Positions 23,830-35,040 of a DNA stretch of 64,000 bases are shown here, piece after piece. Made by a program: the position numbers and the translations under genes. The stretch comes from Gonatopus flavifemur. Taxonomy: Eukaryota > Arthropoda > Insecta > Hymenoptera > Dryinidae. Location: positions 44,618,001 through 44,682,000 of the forward strand of contig JAFFJZ010000004.1 in assembly GCA_018340375.1 (NCBI GenBank), given 5' to 3'. The number at the start of each line of letters is the position of its first letter. Position 1 is the first letter of the stretch. The notes under the pieces are model-generated. The model saw only the letters and a program-made list of their open reading frames with translations. It did not search any database and was not told where the DNA came from.

Positions 23830-25340
23830 GGTGTAATATTTTTCAAATTTCATCTCAATTGCTATTTTGCGCCAAACGTTTGTGCGGAATAGTAATTGAT
23901 ACGAAAAAATATTATACCACTGTGCTTACCTGGGATTGCCCAGTGTTTACCTGCACTGAGAAGAATTCATCATTGAAAATTACTGGTTTTTGTCAGTAGA
24001 CGAGGGATATACTTGACATGTGATTACAAATTGATGGGGAATATCAGTAATTTTTTATAGCGTTATTTTAATCGAAAAAAAAATTTTATCCTCACCGGCA
24101 TCGAACATCATTGTTCGTGATCACAAACCTGGCTTATTTCCCCGAAGCCACGCAACAATCTTGAAAATGGGATGGTTTTCAATTCATATCAGTGTCATCA
24201 ATTAAGAATTTTCGTTTCCAACTTGTATGATGAAAGATTACTGTTTTTCAACATGAATTCTCATCTCTCTCTGGTTTTAATTTTCAAACTTCGGAGCATG
24301 AAAAATTACTGTTATTTCTCATCAATTTGTGATCTCAAGCCAGGTATATAAAATCGTTATGTCACGTATATCCCCCGACTAATCGGAAAACCAGTATTTT
24401 TTGATAATGAATATCTCTCAGTGTGGGCTTTACCTCTATTTCCTGTAAAAAATTCGTAAATACGTGAGACGATTTGATAGTTCGCCGTCGCCGCGTTGCT
24501 TTTGAGAATATCGCCAAATGCAGTTAAAAGCGACGTTTTGGAGTAAGTATTTTTTTTATTACCATGTTCAGAATAACGAAAAAAAATTTTTTCAATCGTG
24601 AATTTTCTACAATTTCACCCCATAATGTGCTGTGAAAGTGATAATGTATATCGTTGATTTTATTCCGCATAAACAAATATTCCAGTGTAAAAATTGCGTT
24701 GCATTTCCCGTGGACTATGCATGTGTGTATGAAATCAATATTTTACATAACCGTATGTAGAATAATGTGGAGAAAACGATGTATCGGTAATTGACCGTTA
24801 CACGTACAATTCGTTCATCATAATCAAAGATCGTTCTTCCCCTAAATAAATGGTCCTCTTTTTTTATAAATGAATAAAAATTTTGTCGATCAAATTTTAT
24901 GCGGGATGATAACCAAACTAATCGATCTCAATTCAATCACATTTATCGAGGGTTCATGGGAAGTGTAATCCAATTTTTCCATGCGGAATGGTTTCATTCG
25001 TATATACATATAAGTTCTATTACCATAAATCACGTGCAATATTGAAAAATTCCATCAATCGATTGATTATTTCGAAAACCTTGAAATTTTGAATATAATA
25101 GAAAATAATCAAATGGTTACTTTGAAACGCAGCTGCCAGTTGCATCTTAAGATATTTTCGAAATCAACATGGCGACGACGAAAAGCAAATCATCTCGCGT
25201 ATTCACGAATTTTTTATAGGGAATGGAGAGTGATTTTACTGCTAGATTTATGTTCACGGCGCAATCCCGGGTAAGCACTATGGTAAAATTTTTTAAATTT
25301 CACATCAATTTCTATTCCACACAAACGTTTGGCGCAAAGT
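23830..25340. repeat. Nested inverted repeats with tRNA-like loop
   Basis: 23867-23942 pairs with about 25252-25334 (GCGCCAAACGTTTGTGCGG and its complement). Inside, about 23940-24060 pairs with 24300-24425 (GGGATATAC and CAAATTGATG arms). The inner loop on the - strand contains a tRNA-like piece at about 24095-24160 with a weak B box (TGTTCGATGCC). 24430-25250 has no recognisable gene. Confidence 0.45.
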
Positions 25341-25561
25341 TTTTCTCGCTTAGACTATACCTATATTCTGTATTTGTGTACCTACATATTTATAGTTCTA
25401 CCACGTCCGAAAGCCCTTAAGGGGATACTCAGCAAGATGTACATGAATAGAAGTCGGTATAAATATCCTTACCTTCCACAGGAACTCATTTTTTATAAAA
25501 TAGTTCGACACAATTTGATGTACACACACACTGCCACGTTGTATTTCACTTCAATACACTA

Positions 25562-25815
25562 CACGGAGAGAAATGTATTTGGAAAAATTACCATTTTATT
25601 CGTAAACTAGAACTATTCGGAGAAATCAGACAATAATTTATGATATAACTCCTAATCATTGCCAGTTGTGATGGTAAAAATCGAGATTAATTTGGATTTC
25701 TACCATCACAGCTGGCAATGATTAGGAGTTATGCTATAAATTATTGTCTGATTTTTCCGAATAGTTCTAGTTTACGAATAAAATGGTAATCTTTCCAAAT
25801 AAATTTCTCTCCGTG
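25562..25815. mobile_element. 254-bp palindromic MITE, TA target, CACGGAGAG ends
   Basis: Nearly the whole sequence is a perfect hairpin: CACGGAGAGAAATGTATTTG and its complement at the right, with TA on both sides (25560-25561, 25816-25817). A TA duplication suggests mobilisation by a Tc1/mariner-type transposase. The MITE at 52271-52565 has similar CACGGAGAA ends. Confidence 0.8.
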
Positions 25816-26785
25816 TATAACACCATGCAATGACTGGGTCCTCACGTTCAAAGTTTGTCGGAATGTTTCATACCAAATTACAACTCCTACTCTTTGCGTA
25901 ATAGATGTAAGAGGAAAACCAATATAAATTTTGGGAAAAATAATTTGTGTCACACACACGGCGTTGTTTGGGTTCCTTTGAATATGCACGCGTTCGAAAG
26001 CAGTAACACACCGAATTTTTGTATGAGGAAGATTTCTCTTACAACTTTTACGTTTGAGCCTTAGAAAGTTTTTATTTCGCTTTATTCTTATTCTGAAATT
26101 TCACTAATTGCAAAATTATTAGAGATTCAGAAAAGAAATACTGATTTAGTGGAGATGAGAAAAAAGCCTCTTGCGATATGCTTGCACCACGTCTATATAG
26201 TGTCAGAACAGGAAAAACGCACATACCTGTTGCGGGCGTGGTGCGGACATATATATGCGTACAGGTCTGGTGCGGGTATGTTATGGGCGCTTTAATTTTG
26301 AACCAAGAATCTCACGAATTTTTGGATCTGTTGCGGGAGTGTTACGGGCGTGAATATAAGTGCGGGACTAGTGCAGACATGTTGCAGGAGTTTTCATTTT
26401 TACTCGGGGCAGCATAGATACGAGACATTTCATGGACGGATTGATGTGTAATTTCAAGTTATTGAGTTATCTTTTTTGTCTTGTTTCATTTATATTTCTT
26501 GAATGTCATAGGAAATTACCATTTTCAGAACAAAACCAAAAGTATTGCTATGCACCATAGATCGATCGTGTTTGTTAAATAAAAAAATTAATCCGTTGAG
26601 GTCACACTTCAAAGTACTTAGGTAAAGGTTACACAGGGTCTTTCGGACCCCAAACCAAAGCAACAGATGTCATTCACGCAGTCTTTCAAATATTGTTGCA
26701 GATTTCTCGGCAAAATTCACTCTCGGTGTCTTTGACAATAACAAAAGGCAGCACAAATTAAAATTCACGACAAGCACTGTAAGTT

Positions 26786-26942
26786 ACCCTGACGAAAATT
26801 TTTGTCATGATTTCTCATAATTTCTCATTGTCCCAATCCATACAGGAAATATGGGAAAGAACAATAGAATTCCTCATATTTTCTCCATGAATTGGGACAA
26901 TGAGAAATGATGAAAAATCATGACAGAAATTTTCGTCAGGGT
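26786..26942. mobile_element. 157-bp palindromic MITE, ACCCTGACGAAAATT ends
   Basis: CCCTGACGAAAATTTTTGTC at left and its near-complement GACAGAAATTTTCGTCAGGG at right, with the hairpin extending through TTTCTCATTGTCCCAAT. Non-coding. Confidence 0.75.
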
Positions 26943-27705
26943 ACGGAACCACAGACTCCCCCTAGAGCCTTTTGGACTCCTGGTGATCTCAAAGGGCTGA
27001 AAATGTCCAAATTCGAATGAACTACCATTTTTACTTCCACCGTAGGAATTCCACTAGACACAAATTGGAAAAAAAAATTTCACTCGAATTTTCGAAAAGT
27101 TCACAAAAAATCCCAACTTTTATGCCTCATTAGTAATTCTGTGTGTTGAGACCTTTTCGAGATACACGCATTTAAAAAGAACTGGATTTGTCAAAACTAA
27201 AAGCTCTGACAAATTGTAAGCCGGTGGACACAATAAAATCAAAAAGGGCAAACCAACAAATTTGACAAATATCTCTTATTTTTCAACGAAGAATTCAAAA
27301 ATAATGATTCTAAAAATATTGAGGAACTCATTGTGAATCTGACCTGCAATAACTCATATATGTTTTATATGTGATCCACAATTGTTGATCTACCAATTCG
27401 GAGTTTATATATGAGCCATACATGGTTTTCAAGAATAAGCGGGAGTTCATATACGTGAAAGAAGTCGCTTCTTTCAAGCGACCGGCGGTGGCTCCAGTGA
27501 AAGGGGGATGGAGTCCGGTCCCAACAAACCGCGTTCAATTCTCGCAGGAGAGACTTCTTTTATACCGCTCAATTAATGGAAATAAATCATATATTGGCCA
27601 TATATGGTTTATATATGGGGCATATATGAGTCATATGTGGGTAATATATGGTGCATTTCCACTAGGGTAATCTGATAATATTGGGTCCATTGATTTACTA
27701 TTCAG

Positions 27706-27982
27706 ACCAAAGTACATGGAGCCTTATACGAAGATTATCTTCAATACAAGAAATCCAAACAGAGTAAGGGAATCACACAATTTAGAAGGAAAAGAAAAAT
27801 TACAAATGCTGGAAATAATGAAGTATCTCATTTGGAACAACAACGTCTAGATTGTATAGCTACTTCTTCATTTACTCATGATAAAAACCAATACGTAAAT
27901 GATATCATTTCTAAGTTCGTTGTGCAAACTAAGTGTCCTCTATCTATTGTTGAACATTCTGCTTTCAAGTTACTTGTTGAAG
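27706..27982 (+). pseudogene. hAT transposase exon 2
   Basis: It begins after a pyrimidine-rich acceptor (TTTACTATTCAG) with TKVHGALYEDYLQYKKSKQS, which supplies the last His of the BED finger. It stays open for 92 codons to LLVEG and ends at a GTGAGT donor at 27983. The C-terminal IVEHSAFKLLVEG segment is typical of hAT transposases, just after the linker from the BED finger. No stop interrupts this exon. Confidence 0.65.
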
Positions 27983-28151
27983 GTGAGTGAAATTTAAATT
28001 AGACTAATAGGTAATTGATTCATCGAATGATTTGCCAATGTTGGATACTGATTTAATTCTTAAGGATTTTCAATGAATCAGGTGATTTCTGTTTAAATAT
28101 ATATCACTGAAGAAAAAGTAATTCTTGAATCGTTCCAAAGCACTATGGAAG

Positions 28152-28363
28152 TTTCATTTTCTGTTTTGGGGCTTAGCATGACGAAATTCCAGTTTGTTCC
28201 TAAAATAATGTGTCGAAGTACATTGAGATCAAAGATTGAAAAAGATTGTCATACTCTAATTATCAAGTTCAAGAAAACTCTCTCTGGAGCAAAATTTGTC
28301 CGCACAACAGTGGATATTTGATCAGTGTCGAAAAGAAGTTTTCCTGGAATGACAATCCATTGG
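28152..28363 (+). pseudogene. hAT transposase exon 3 with a premature stop
   Basis: It encodes KIEKDCHTLIIKFKKTL and RTTVDI followed by TGA (28319-28321), then SVSKRSFPGMTIHW up to a GTTAGT donor. TTVD is the first catalytic Asp region of the hAT RNase-H fold, and the residue after it is normally Trp, so TGA looks like a single TGG mutation. The 5' boundary is uncertain (28152-28193). Confidence 0.55.
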
Positions 28364-28746
28364 GTTAGTTGAACTAATGGTTAATCACCGAAATCATCGC
28401 CAGTTTACTTTTGAAAATTTGGAAATCGAAGAAATTTAGGATATAATAAATCAAAAAAATTCTCTCTTCCTCGGCCATTCGAAGCGTTAAGTATGATTTC
28501 CTTATAATTCTTGTTGATTTCTATGAAAGAATAGCTTCATAGACCAACCTATTGTCATATATGATTCATTCTATTTTCATTTCATTCTATTACTTTGTTT
28601 GAGGTGAAAGGAATTGATTACGTGTCAATTCCATTCTGACAAAAGTAGTCGTAGTAATTGCGATTGAAATTGATAATTCTTTTCAAGTATTTCAAGCGGA
28701 ACATATTTTTTCAAAAGTTACTTTTCCTTGCTTTCATTCCTATTCA

Positions 28747-28868
28747 GGACCCTGTTTGAAAGAACCCATTAATCCTCATTGAATGCGCAGATTCCCGATT
28801 CAAATTTGATGGGCTTTAATCGGGAATCTGCACGTTTAATGAGAATCAATGGGTTTTTTTAACCAGGG
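28747..28868. mobile_element. 122-bp palindromic MITE in hAT intron 3
   Basis: CCCTGTTTGAAAGAACCCAT at left, and in complement CCCTGGTTAAAAAAACCCAT at right, with a matching GCAGATTCCCGATT hairpin inside. Non-coding. Confidence 0.7.
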
Positions 28869-28952
28869 AAAAACAATCAAAATTAATTGACTTATTTGAT
28901 TGGCAAGCTTGCTACAAATATAAGAAAATCAGCAGTTATTTGATTATTCCAG

Positions 28953-29163
28953 ATAAACGAGGGAAATTTGGAAAGATGTAGCGCAGCATTAGCTTGCAGA
29001 AGGTTTAGGAACACTCATTCATTTTACCGTATAGCAGAACTTATATCTGACATACATGGAGAATACGATATACCATTTTCTAAAGTAACAAAAACTGTCT
29101 CAGACAATGCTTCCAATATGGTAAAAGCATTCCGTACATATGGACAAAAAGAACCCAATACAA
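28953..29163 (+). pseudogene. hAT transposase exon 4 (second catalytic Asp)
   Basis: It starts after TTATTCCAG with INEGNLERCSAALACRRF and contains VTKTVSDNASNMVKAF, the second catalytic Asp motif of hAT transposases (TDNASN). It ends ...PNT plus one base at a GTGAGA donor (29164). The phase matches exon 5, which begins at 37940 after TTCATTTTAG. The intron between them is 8.8 kb and is filled with nested elements. Confidence 0.7.
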
Positions 29164-30169
29164 GTGAGACCTAAGAATATAAATTTCTCATTAAACTAAT
29201 TGAATGATAAATATTCTAATTTGCGATTTCTGAACGAAAATCATCAAATATAAACATGAAAAACTGATAAGCACAGATGGTTTATATTAGATGAAAACAA
29301 GATGAAGAATTTGATTGTTGGTAAATGTTTGCTGGAGGAAACAATTCACAGAAGGGAGAAAAAGTACTCAGAGCATCCCTGGTAGAAATTTTCTCTAGTA
29401 CATCGAGAGTTACTTATAAGTTTACCTATCTCACTTGTGAGTCACTCATAAGGAAAACTTACGAGTAACTTATTAGAATGTAACACTTCACTTAACTAAA
29501 TTCTAGCCATCAAAACTAGCGAGGCACTCAGTAGTAACTGACCAGGAACTTGTAAGAAACTAGCGCCACACTCATGACAGCAATTATATGCCAAAAAAGT
29601 TGTGAAGTTATAATAATACATCAACAATGATTATTCAGTGAAATATGCATGCTTTGGCCCAAAATGTTTTTGAAAATAAAAAATTGAATTTCGAGCAAAA
29701 ATCATGTTTCAGAGGGGACACTTGCAGATTACCACCAACGCACAGTGGGGCCAAATGCCAAAAAGCTGGCCAAAACCCCAAAAATGAAGTTTGTAGTTGG
29801 GGATATTTGACCCTTGGGATAAGTAAGGTGATGTCCCAAGTATTGGAATTCTGATATAAGAAGATCTGATCCCCTCCCCCTGCCCTTGTGTACCAGTTGC
29901 AAAATACCCTCTTTGAAGTATAATCCGCGTGATTGAAAGACAGTAAAATAACGAGCATGTTCAAAAAGACGCTGTGTCTCAAAAAATCAACCGATTTAAC
30001 TTTTTCAAATTGGAGTCTATTACTGAACTCTATTATGGGACTCTTACCTAAACATCAGAAAAAAAACGGCTGCCCATGTCTGCCCCTAAGCAATTCCGCG
30101 ATGTTTTTGTGCAGGAAATCACAAAAAATTAGACGGAGTGATGAGGAGTCCTTAGATCCGTCTGAAACT

Positions 30170-30560
30170 TGATATGCAGAAGTTTGTGGGGTCGCTGATT
30201 ATGAATCCGTTGTCTTCATTTCGGAATTCAAAATGGCGGATCCAATATGGCGGACGAAAATTGAAAGAAATCATCGGATTTCCTTCAAATTCGTTACCCA
30301 GGGGTTTCTGAGGTCGCTGATTACGAATCCGTTGTTTGAATTTCAAAATTCAAAATGGCGGATCCAGTTTGGCAGAAAAAAATTGAAAAAATTATCAGAT
30401 TCCCTTCAAACTCGGTATCCAGGGTTTTGTGGGGTCATCGATTACGAATCAGTTGTCAAATTCCAAGATTCAAAGATAGCGTATCTAATATGGTGGACAC
30501 AAAACTCAGAATTCAGTAGATTCGCTTTGAATTTTATCTCAACGTTAGTATGTGTTTTAT
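30170..30560 (+). repeat. Left subterminal array, 3 units of ~120 bp
   Basis: Three copies of a unit containing GGTCGCTGATTACGAATCCG and TCAAAATGGCGGATCCAATA, in inverted orientation to the array at 34100-35040. Such subterminal repeats may be transposase binding sites; this is inference. Confidence 0.75.
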
Positions 30561-30700
30561 TTCCAGTGTACATTTGCTGCACGAGGAAAACTGTATGAGA
30601 TTGATTACCATTCGTTTTTCTTCTCATCGCGGGCTTAGGGTACACAAAAGCCAGGAATCATTGATATTTAGGAAGATGATGGACCATTGAGAGAAAAACA

Positions 30701-30838
30701 GTATTGCTGGAGAATATTCGTAGTGAATTTACTATGAGTTGATGAATTCACTATGGGAAATGACAATAAAACTACCAACATTTAGTATTATTACTACGAA
30801 TTTTTGGTAATTTCACTGCTAACATTCTTCAGCGATGC
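30701..30838. mobile_element. Small imperfect palindromic MITE
   Basis: ATTGCTGGAGAATATTCGTA at left and, in complement, ATCGCTGAAGAATGTTAGCA at right. It lies between the left subterminal array and the transposase gene. Confidence 0.45.
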
Positions 30839-31169
30839 TCTTTTTCCCTAAAGTAACCGTCATTTTCCTAAATGTTTATAAATGTTATTCAAGTATTGAT
30901 ATCTCTTTTCTTTTCGTGAACTGAATCATGACTCGCGATTTGGTGATCGTTCTTATGTTAACCTATCGTTTCCATGGCAACGTAAATACTTGGTTGTAAT
31001 CGGTCTGATTTCAAATGGTGCTTATCACAATTGTGCAATAGCTGTCACCGAATTCTTACTCTTGCTAGTAATCGTTACCGTAAACTTTTTTCCGCGTGCA
31101 AGTTTGGAGCTTGGTGAATATTTTTCGTTTTTTAAAATCATTCAATGTTAACATACAATTCCAAATGAG

Positions 31170-33858
31170 ATGGATTCCGCTGCCATAGGTGAGTGTTTCA
31201 ACAACCTATATTTTCTTAGTAGTTTAATTTGAACAGTTGACTGCAAAAAAAATTAGCTTAAGAGGGTTGAATCCAACCCAAGAAAATTAGGAAAATTTTT
31301 AGAACCACATGGGGTTTCTGTAGCGAATTTTATCGAATTCTACAACGTTTGTAGATTTCAAAGATGATTCAATATCTATGACTCGGAGAGAGATGTACAA
31401 TATTTTGAGGAGCAGTCCTCTACCTACGTTGGATGAAAAGTTCACTTTCCTTGAAGGAAAAATCATCGAGATAACGTGTTGTCCGGATAACAAAACTACA
31501 GAGATCTCTAACCTTTTATCTACTTTTAAATGTGTATTTAAAAAGAGATAGGAATCTTCTCAAAGGACCGAAGAACGATTTCTTAAAAATAATGAAGAAT
31601 GGTTAAAACAAGAGGTAGTGTTTTGTACTTTCAGGAATCCCCATTCTGTAACTGTTGACACGCAAGTGGGAAGACCTCTTGTTGAATTCAACGAATGTTC
31701 AGAAAGAACGAAACGTAGGAAAACGGAGAATATCAGAGTAAATACTCCTATCTCAGAGCTGTCTTACGCCACACAAATGTGTTTGAGAGCGTCTGGACAG
31801 ATCGAAGCCGCAAAAATTGTAAAGGATGTTACATCTTCTGATCCTGAGCTTGCTAAAATGTATATGGAAGGTTATCAAACTTTCAAGCGAAATGAGCCAA
31901 AGATGTTGAATGATGAAGATGCTCTAGCTCTCCTAGTAGATGTCGAGCTCTCAAAACATCAGTACTGCTTATTGCGTGAAGCTGATCCGCAGAAATTTCC
32001 ACCTTATAAAAAAATTCAACTGGCCAAACGCATGTGTTTCCCTGACAAGGAATTTATTCAAATAACAGAAACCTGCGCTGTTGTGCAACTACAAGCACTT
32101 CTTGATCACACAGCTACACGTATTTTGAAGCTACAGAAGTCGGTTTTGTCAACTTTATCTGATGAAGAGTTACAAAACCTGGTACTTATTTCCAAATGGG
32201 GGTTTGATGGGAGCTCTGGCCACTCCTCATACAAACAAGCATATCAAAGTTCGGAAGCTAGTGATTCCGCTGTGTTCATTACTTCACTTGTGCCTCTCCG
32301 CCTACACTGCAATTCAAAAATAATTTGGCAGAATCCAAGGCCATCATCAACCAAATTTTGTAGGCCAATCAAAATAGAGTTTGTGAAAGAATCAACTGAA
32401 GTTTCGGTTGCAGAGAAGCTACGGGTTGATAATGAAATAGAAAATCTGAGGGCTACTTCTTTCAGAACTGATGAAAAACATGTTTCAGTGAAACATGAGA
32501 TGATTTTTTCTATGGTGGACGGGAAGGTATGCAATGCCATAACTGAGACAACCTATACCCAGAAGTGCTATATATGTGCCACATCTAAGAAATTCAACAA
32601 AATTGATGATATAGTATCCAGGCCGGTCAAAACCGAAAACCTCCTGTTTGGTTTGTCTTGTCTACACGGCTGGATACGATTTTTTGAGGGCCTCCTGCAT
32701 TCGTCTTATAAGCTACCTATTCAGAAGTGGCAAGCACGAAAACAAGATAAAGCTTTGGTGGAAGAACGAAAAAAGGTTGTACAGAAAAGTTTTGAAGAAA
32801 AATGTGGCCTCATTGTCGATGTTCCTAAGCCAGGGTTTGGGAACTCAAATGATGGGAATACCGCTAGGCGATTTTTCGCACAACCCGAAGTTTCTGCCGA
32901 AATCACAGGGGTGGATGTCAACCTAATACAACGACTTCATGTAGTATTAGCTACCGTTTCAAGTGGCCATGAAATAGACGTTGAAAAGTTTCGGAGTTAC
33001 GCTTTAGACACGGCACGCTACTACGCGACAAAATATCCGTGGTACCCAATGTCACCTACGATGCACAAGTTTTTGATCCACGGACCTGAAATCATTGCAT
33101 CTGCTCTTCTACCTATAGGCCAATTGACTGAGGAAGCACAAGAGGCTCGTAACAAAGATTTTAAAAGGTGAAAATGATGTATATCACTTAATAATAGTCT
33201 ATATTTGTCACAGTGGACTCGACACTTTGAAGGGAAAAATTTGACCTCTCAAGTACTGCAATCAGTTCGATACATTGCACAATACGTTTTTGACTACTAG
33301 GCAAACTATATATTTATGGTAACCACGAGAATATATGTTCGCGAAGATTGTTTTGTTCTGGTAAGGAATTCGGGGAACTTTTTTTTATTGATAAGCCACA
33401 TTGTTCATCCTCTGGAAACATAAATTCATAGACTAGAAAACAATTTTGAGAATCAAGTAAACTTATGAATTAGAGGATTTATTCAAAACTTCATACTGAT
33501 GACCCCAAAGTGCAGCTGCTTTTTGTTTTTCCTTGATTTTGCTTGTCATGTTGAGATCAAAAGCTTTAACGGTGTCGATGAATACATAATTATATTCAAA
33601 TATCTTAACAACATTCATTTCCAAAGGTACCGAGAGCATCACTCCAGGAAATGCAGTAGAGAAGAAACGAATGAAGACATTTTTAAATGGTTCCTTTTGA
33701 GTTCTGATCCAATGTTATCGAGTAAAAGACAGTTGCCCAAGAAAAAACTGAAGTTTATCCCTAGAGACGTGTTAAGCCTGATCAAAACTCCGGATATACT
33801 TGATAAAGACAACGTAACTTTCCCATTATCTTCCTCTGAGAGTGAAGAAGAAGACTGA
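31170..33858 (+). pseudogene. RAG1/Transib-superfamily transposase gene, 3 exons, slightly damaged
   Basis: Exon 1 (31170-31188) encodes MDSAAI and ends at a GTGAGT donor. Exon 2 (about 31237-33167) is damaged at its start by frameshifts and a TAG at 31549-31551, then stays open for over 500 codons. Exon 3 (33627-33858) follows a 459-bp intron in correct phase and ends in an acidic SSSESEEED tail. Visible in exon 2, counting from 31618: KWGFDGSSGHS with Asp197 as the likely first catalytic residue, a CYIC zinc-type pair at 317-320, CLHGWIRFFE near 348, DGNTARRFF near 418, and TEEAQEARNKDFKR near 505. That order resembles the RAG1 core (DG motif, C2 pair, LHCD helix, NGNFARK, E-N-E-S-G-N-K helix). 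The Asp of the LHCD helix is not conserved here. It cuts and joins the CACAGTG ends by family analogy. Confidence 0.68.
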
Positions 33859-34099
33859 TCTGAGTAAAAAAAGTGTGGCAAAAGTAAAAACCATTACGAT
33901 TTCAGTTTTTCATATTATTGTATATATTGTGAATGTATATATCTTTCGATTCAACACATTTGGTGTGGTAATATCATTCGATAATTATATTAATGATGAT
34001 TCAATGTTGGAAATAATAATAATAATGATCATAATAGGAACAACAAAATGGGCCGTTTAGTCCTTGTTTAATATTAAGTTATGAATGAAGTTTTGATTT

Positions 34100-35040
34100 T
34101 TGGCATCCGCCATCCTGAATTTCGGAATTTTGACAACGGATTCGTGATCAGCGATCCCGAAAACCCCTGGGTACCGAGTTTGGAGGGAATCCGATGATTT
34201 TTACAATTCTCGTCCGCTTTATTGGGTCCGTTATTTTGAATTTTGAATTTCAGACCGTGGATTCGTAATCAGCGACCACAGAAACCCCTGAGTACCGAGT
34301 TTGAAGAAAATTCGATGATTTTCTTAATTTTTGTCCACCATATTGGATCCGCCATTCTGAATTTCAAAATTTTGACAACGGATTCGTAATTGGTGACCCC
34401 AAAAACTCCTGGATGCCGAGTTTGAAGAAAATCCGATGATCTTCTCGATTTTATTCCACCATATTGAATTCCGGAATGCAGACAACGGATTTGTAATCAG
34501 CGACCCCAAAAATCCCTGGGTACCCAATTTGAAAAGAATCCGATAATTTTTTCAATTTTCGTCCGCCATATTGGATTCACCATTCTGAATTTGGGAACTC
34601 AGACAGCGGATTCGTAATCAGCGACCCCGAAAACCCCTGATCACCAAATTTGAAAAAAATCCGATGATTTCTTCCAATTTTCGTCCACCATATTGGATCC
34701 GCCATTTTGAATTTCGAAATGAGAACAACGGCCCGTAATCAGCGACCCCAAAAACCGTTGGGTACCCAATTTGAGGAGAATCCGATGATTTTTAAAATTT
34801 TCGTCCGCCATATTGGATTCGCCATTCTGAATTTTGGAACTCAAACAGCAGATTCGTAATCAGCGACCCCACAAACCCCCGATCACCAAGTTTGAAGGAA
34901 ATCCGATGGTTTCTTTCAATTTTCGTCCGCCATATTGGATCCGCCATTTTGAATTTTGGAATTCTGACAACGGATTCGTAATCAGTGACCCCATAAACTT
35001 CCCGAGTACGGAGTCGCAAGCGAATTTGAGAGCCCCTTAT
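34100..35040 (-). repeat. Right subterminal array, 8 units of ~121 bp
   Basis: Eight tandem degenerate units marked by ATTCGTAATCAGCGACCCC at near-regular spacing (34149, 34270, 34388, 34496, 34616, 34737, 34858, 34980), each followed by TCCGCCATATTGGATCCGCC. They are inverted relative to the three left units. Open frames here are repeat artefacts. Confidence 0.85.

Larger units (their letters stand above)
23435..26411. mobile_element. Nested element with GC-rich subterminal repeats
   Basis: Ends TGCCCCGAGTTAAAAT at left and the complement of TGCCCCGAGTAAAAATG at right. Next to each end are degenerate repeats of the type CCCGCACCACG: about 23480-23680, and in inverted orientation 26190-26400 (GGTGCGGGCGTG type). 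Frames in these repeats are artefacts of the repeat period. Confidence 0.5.
22656..27667. mobile_element. 5-kb element in hAT intron 1, CCCTAGTGGAAATG ends
   Basis: Terminal inverted repeats CCCTAGTGGAAATG start at 22656 and, in complement, end at 27667. Both ends continue into inverted arrays of CATATATG-containing 10-25 bp units (22685-22930; 27350-27655). No target duplication is evident, and no transposase. Inside are further nested inverted-repeat elements. The element begins only about 11 bp after the splice donor of exon 1. Confidence 0.65.

Noticed and set aside
23453..23853. Cys/Arg-rich frames on the - strand
   Set aside because: They follow the GC-rich short tandem repeats; no protein family fits.
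28319..28321. TGA as a selenocysteine codon in the hAT transposase
   Set aside because: It stands where Trp is usual, no selenocysteine element was seen and transposases do not use it; a point mutation is simpler.
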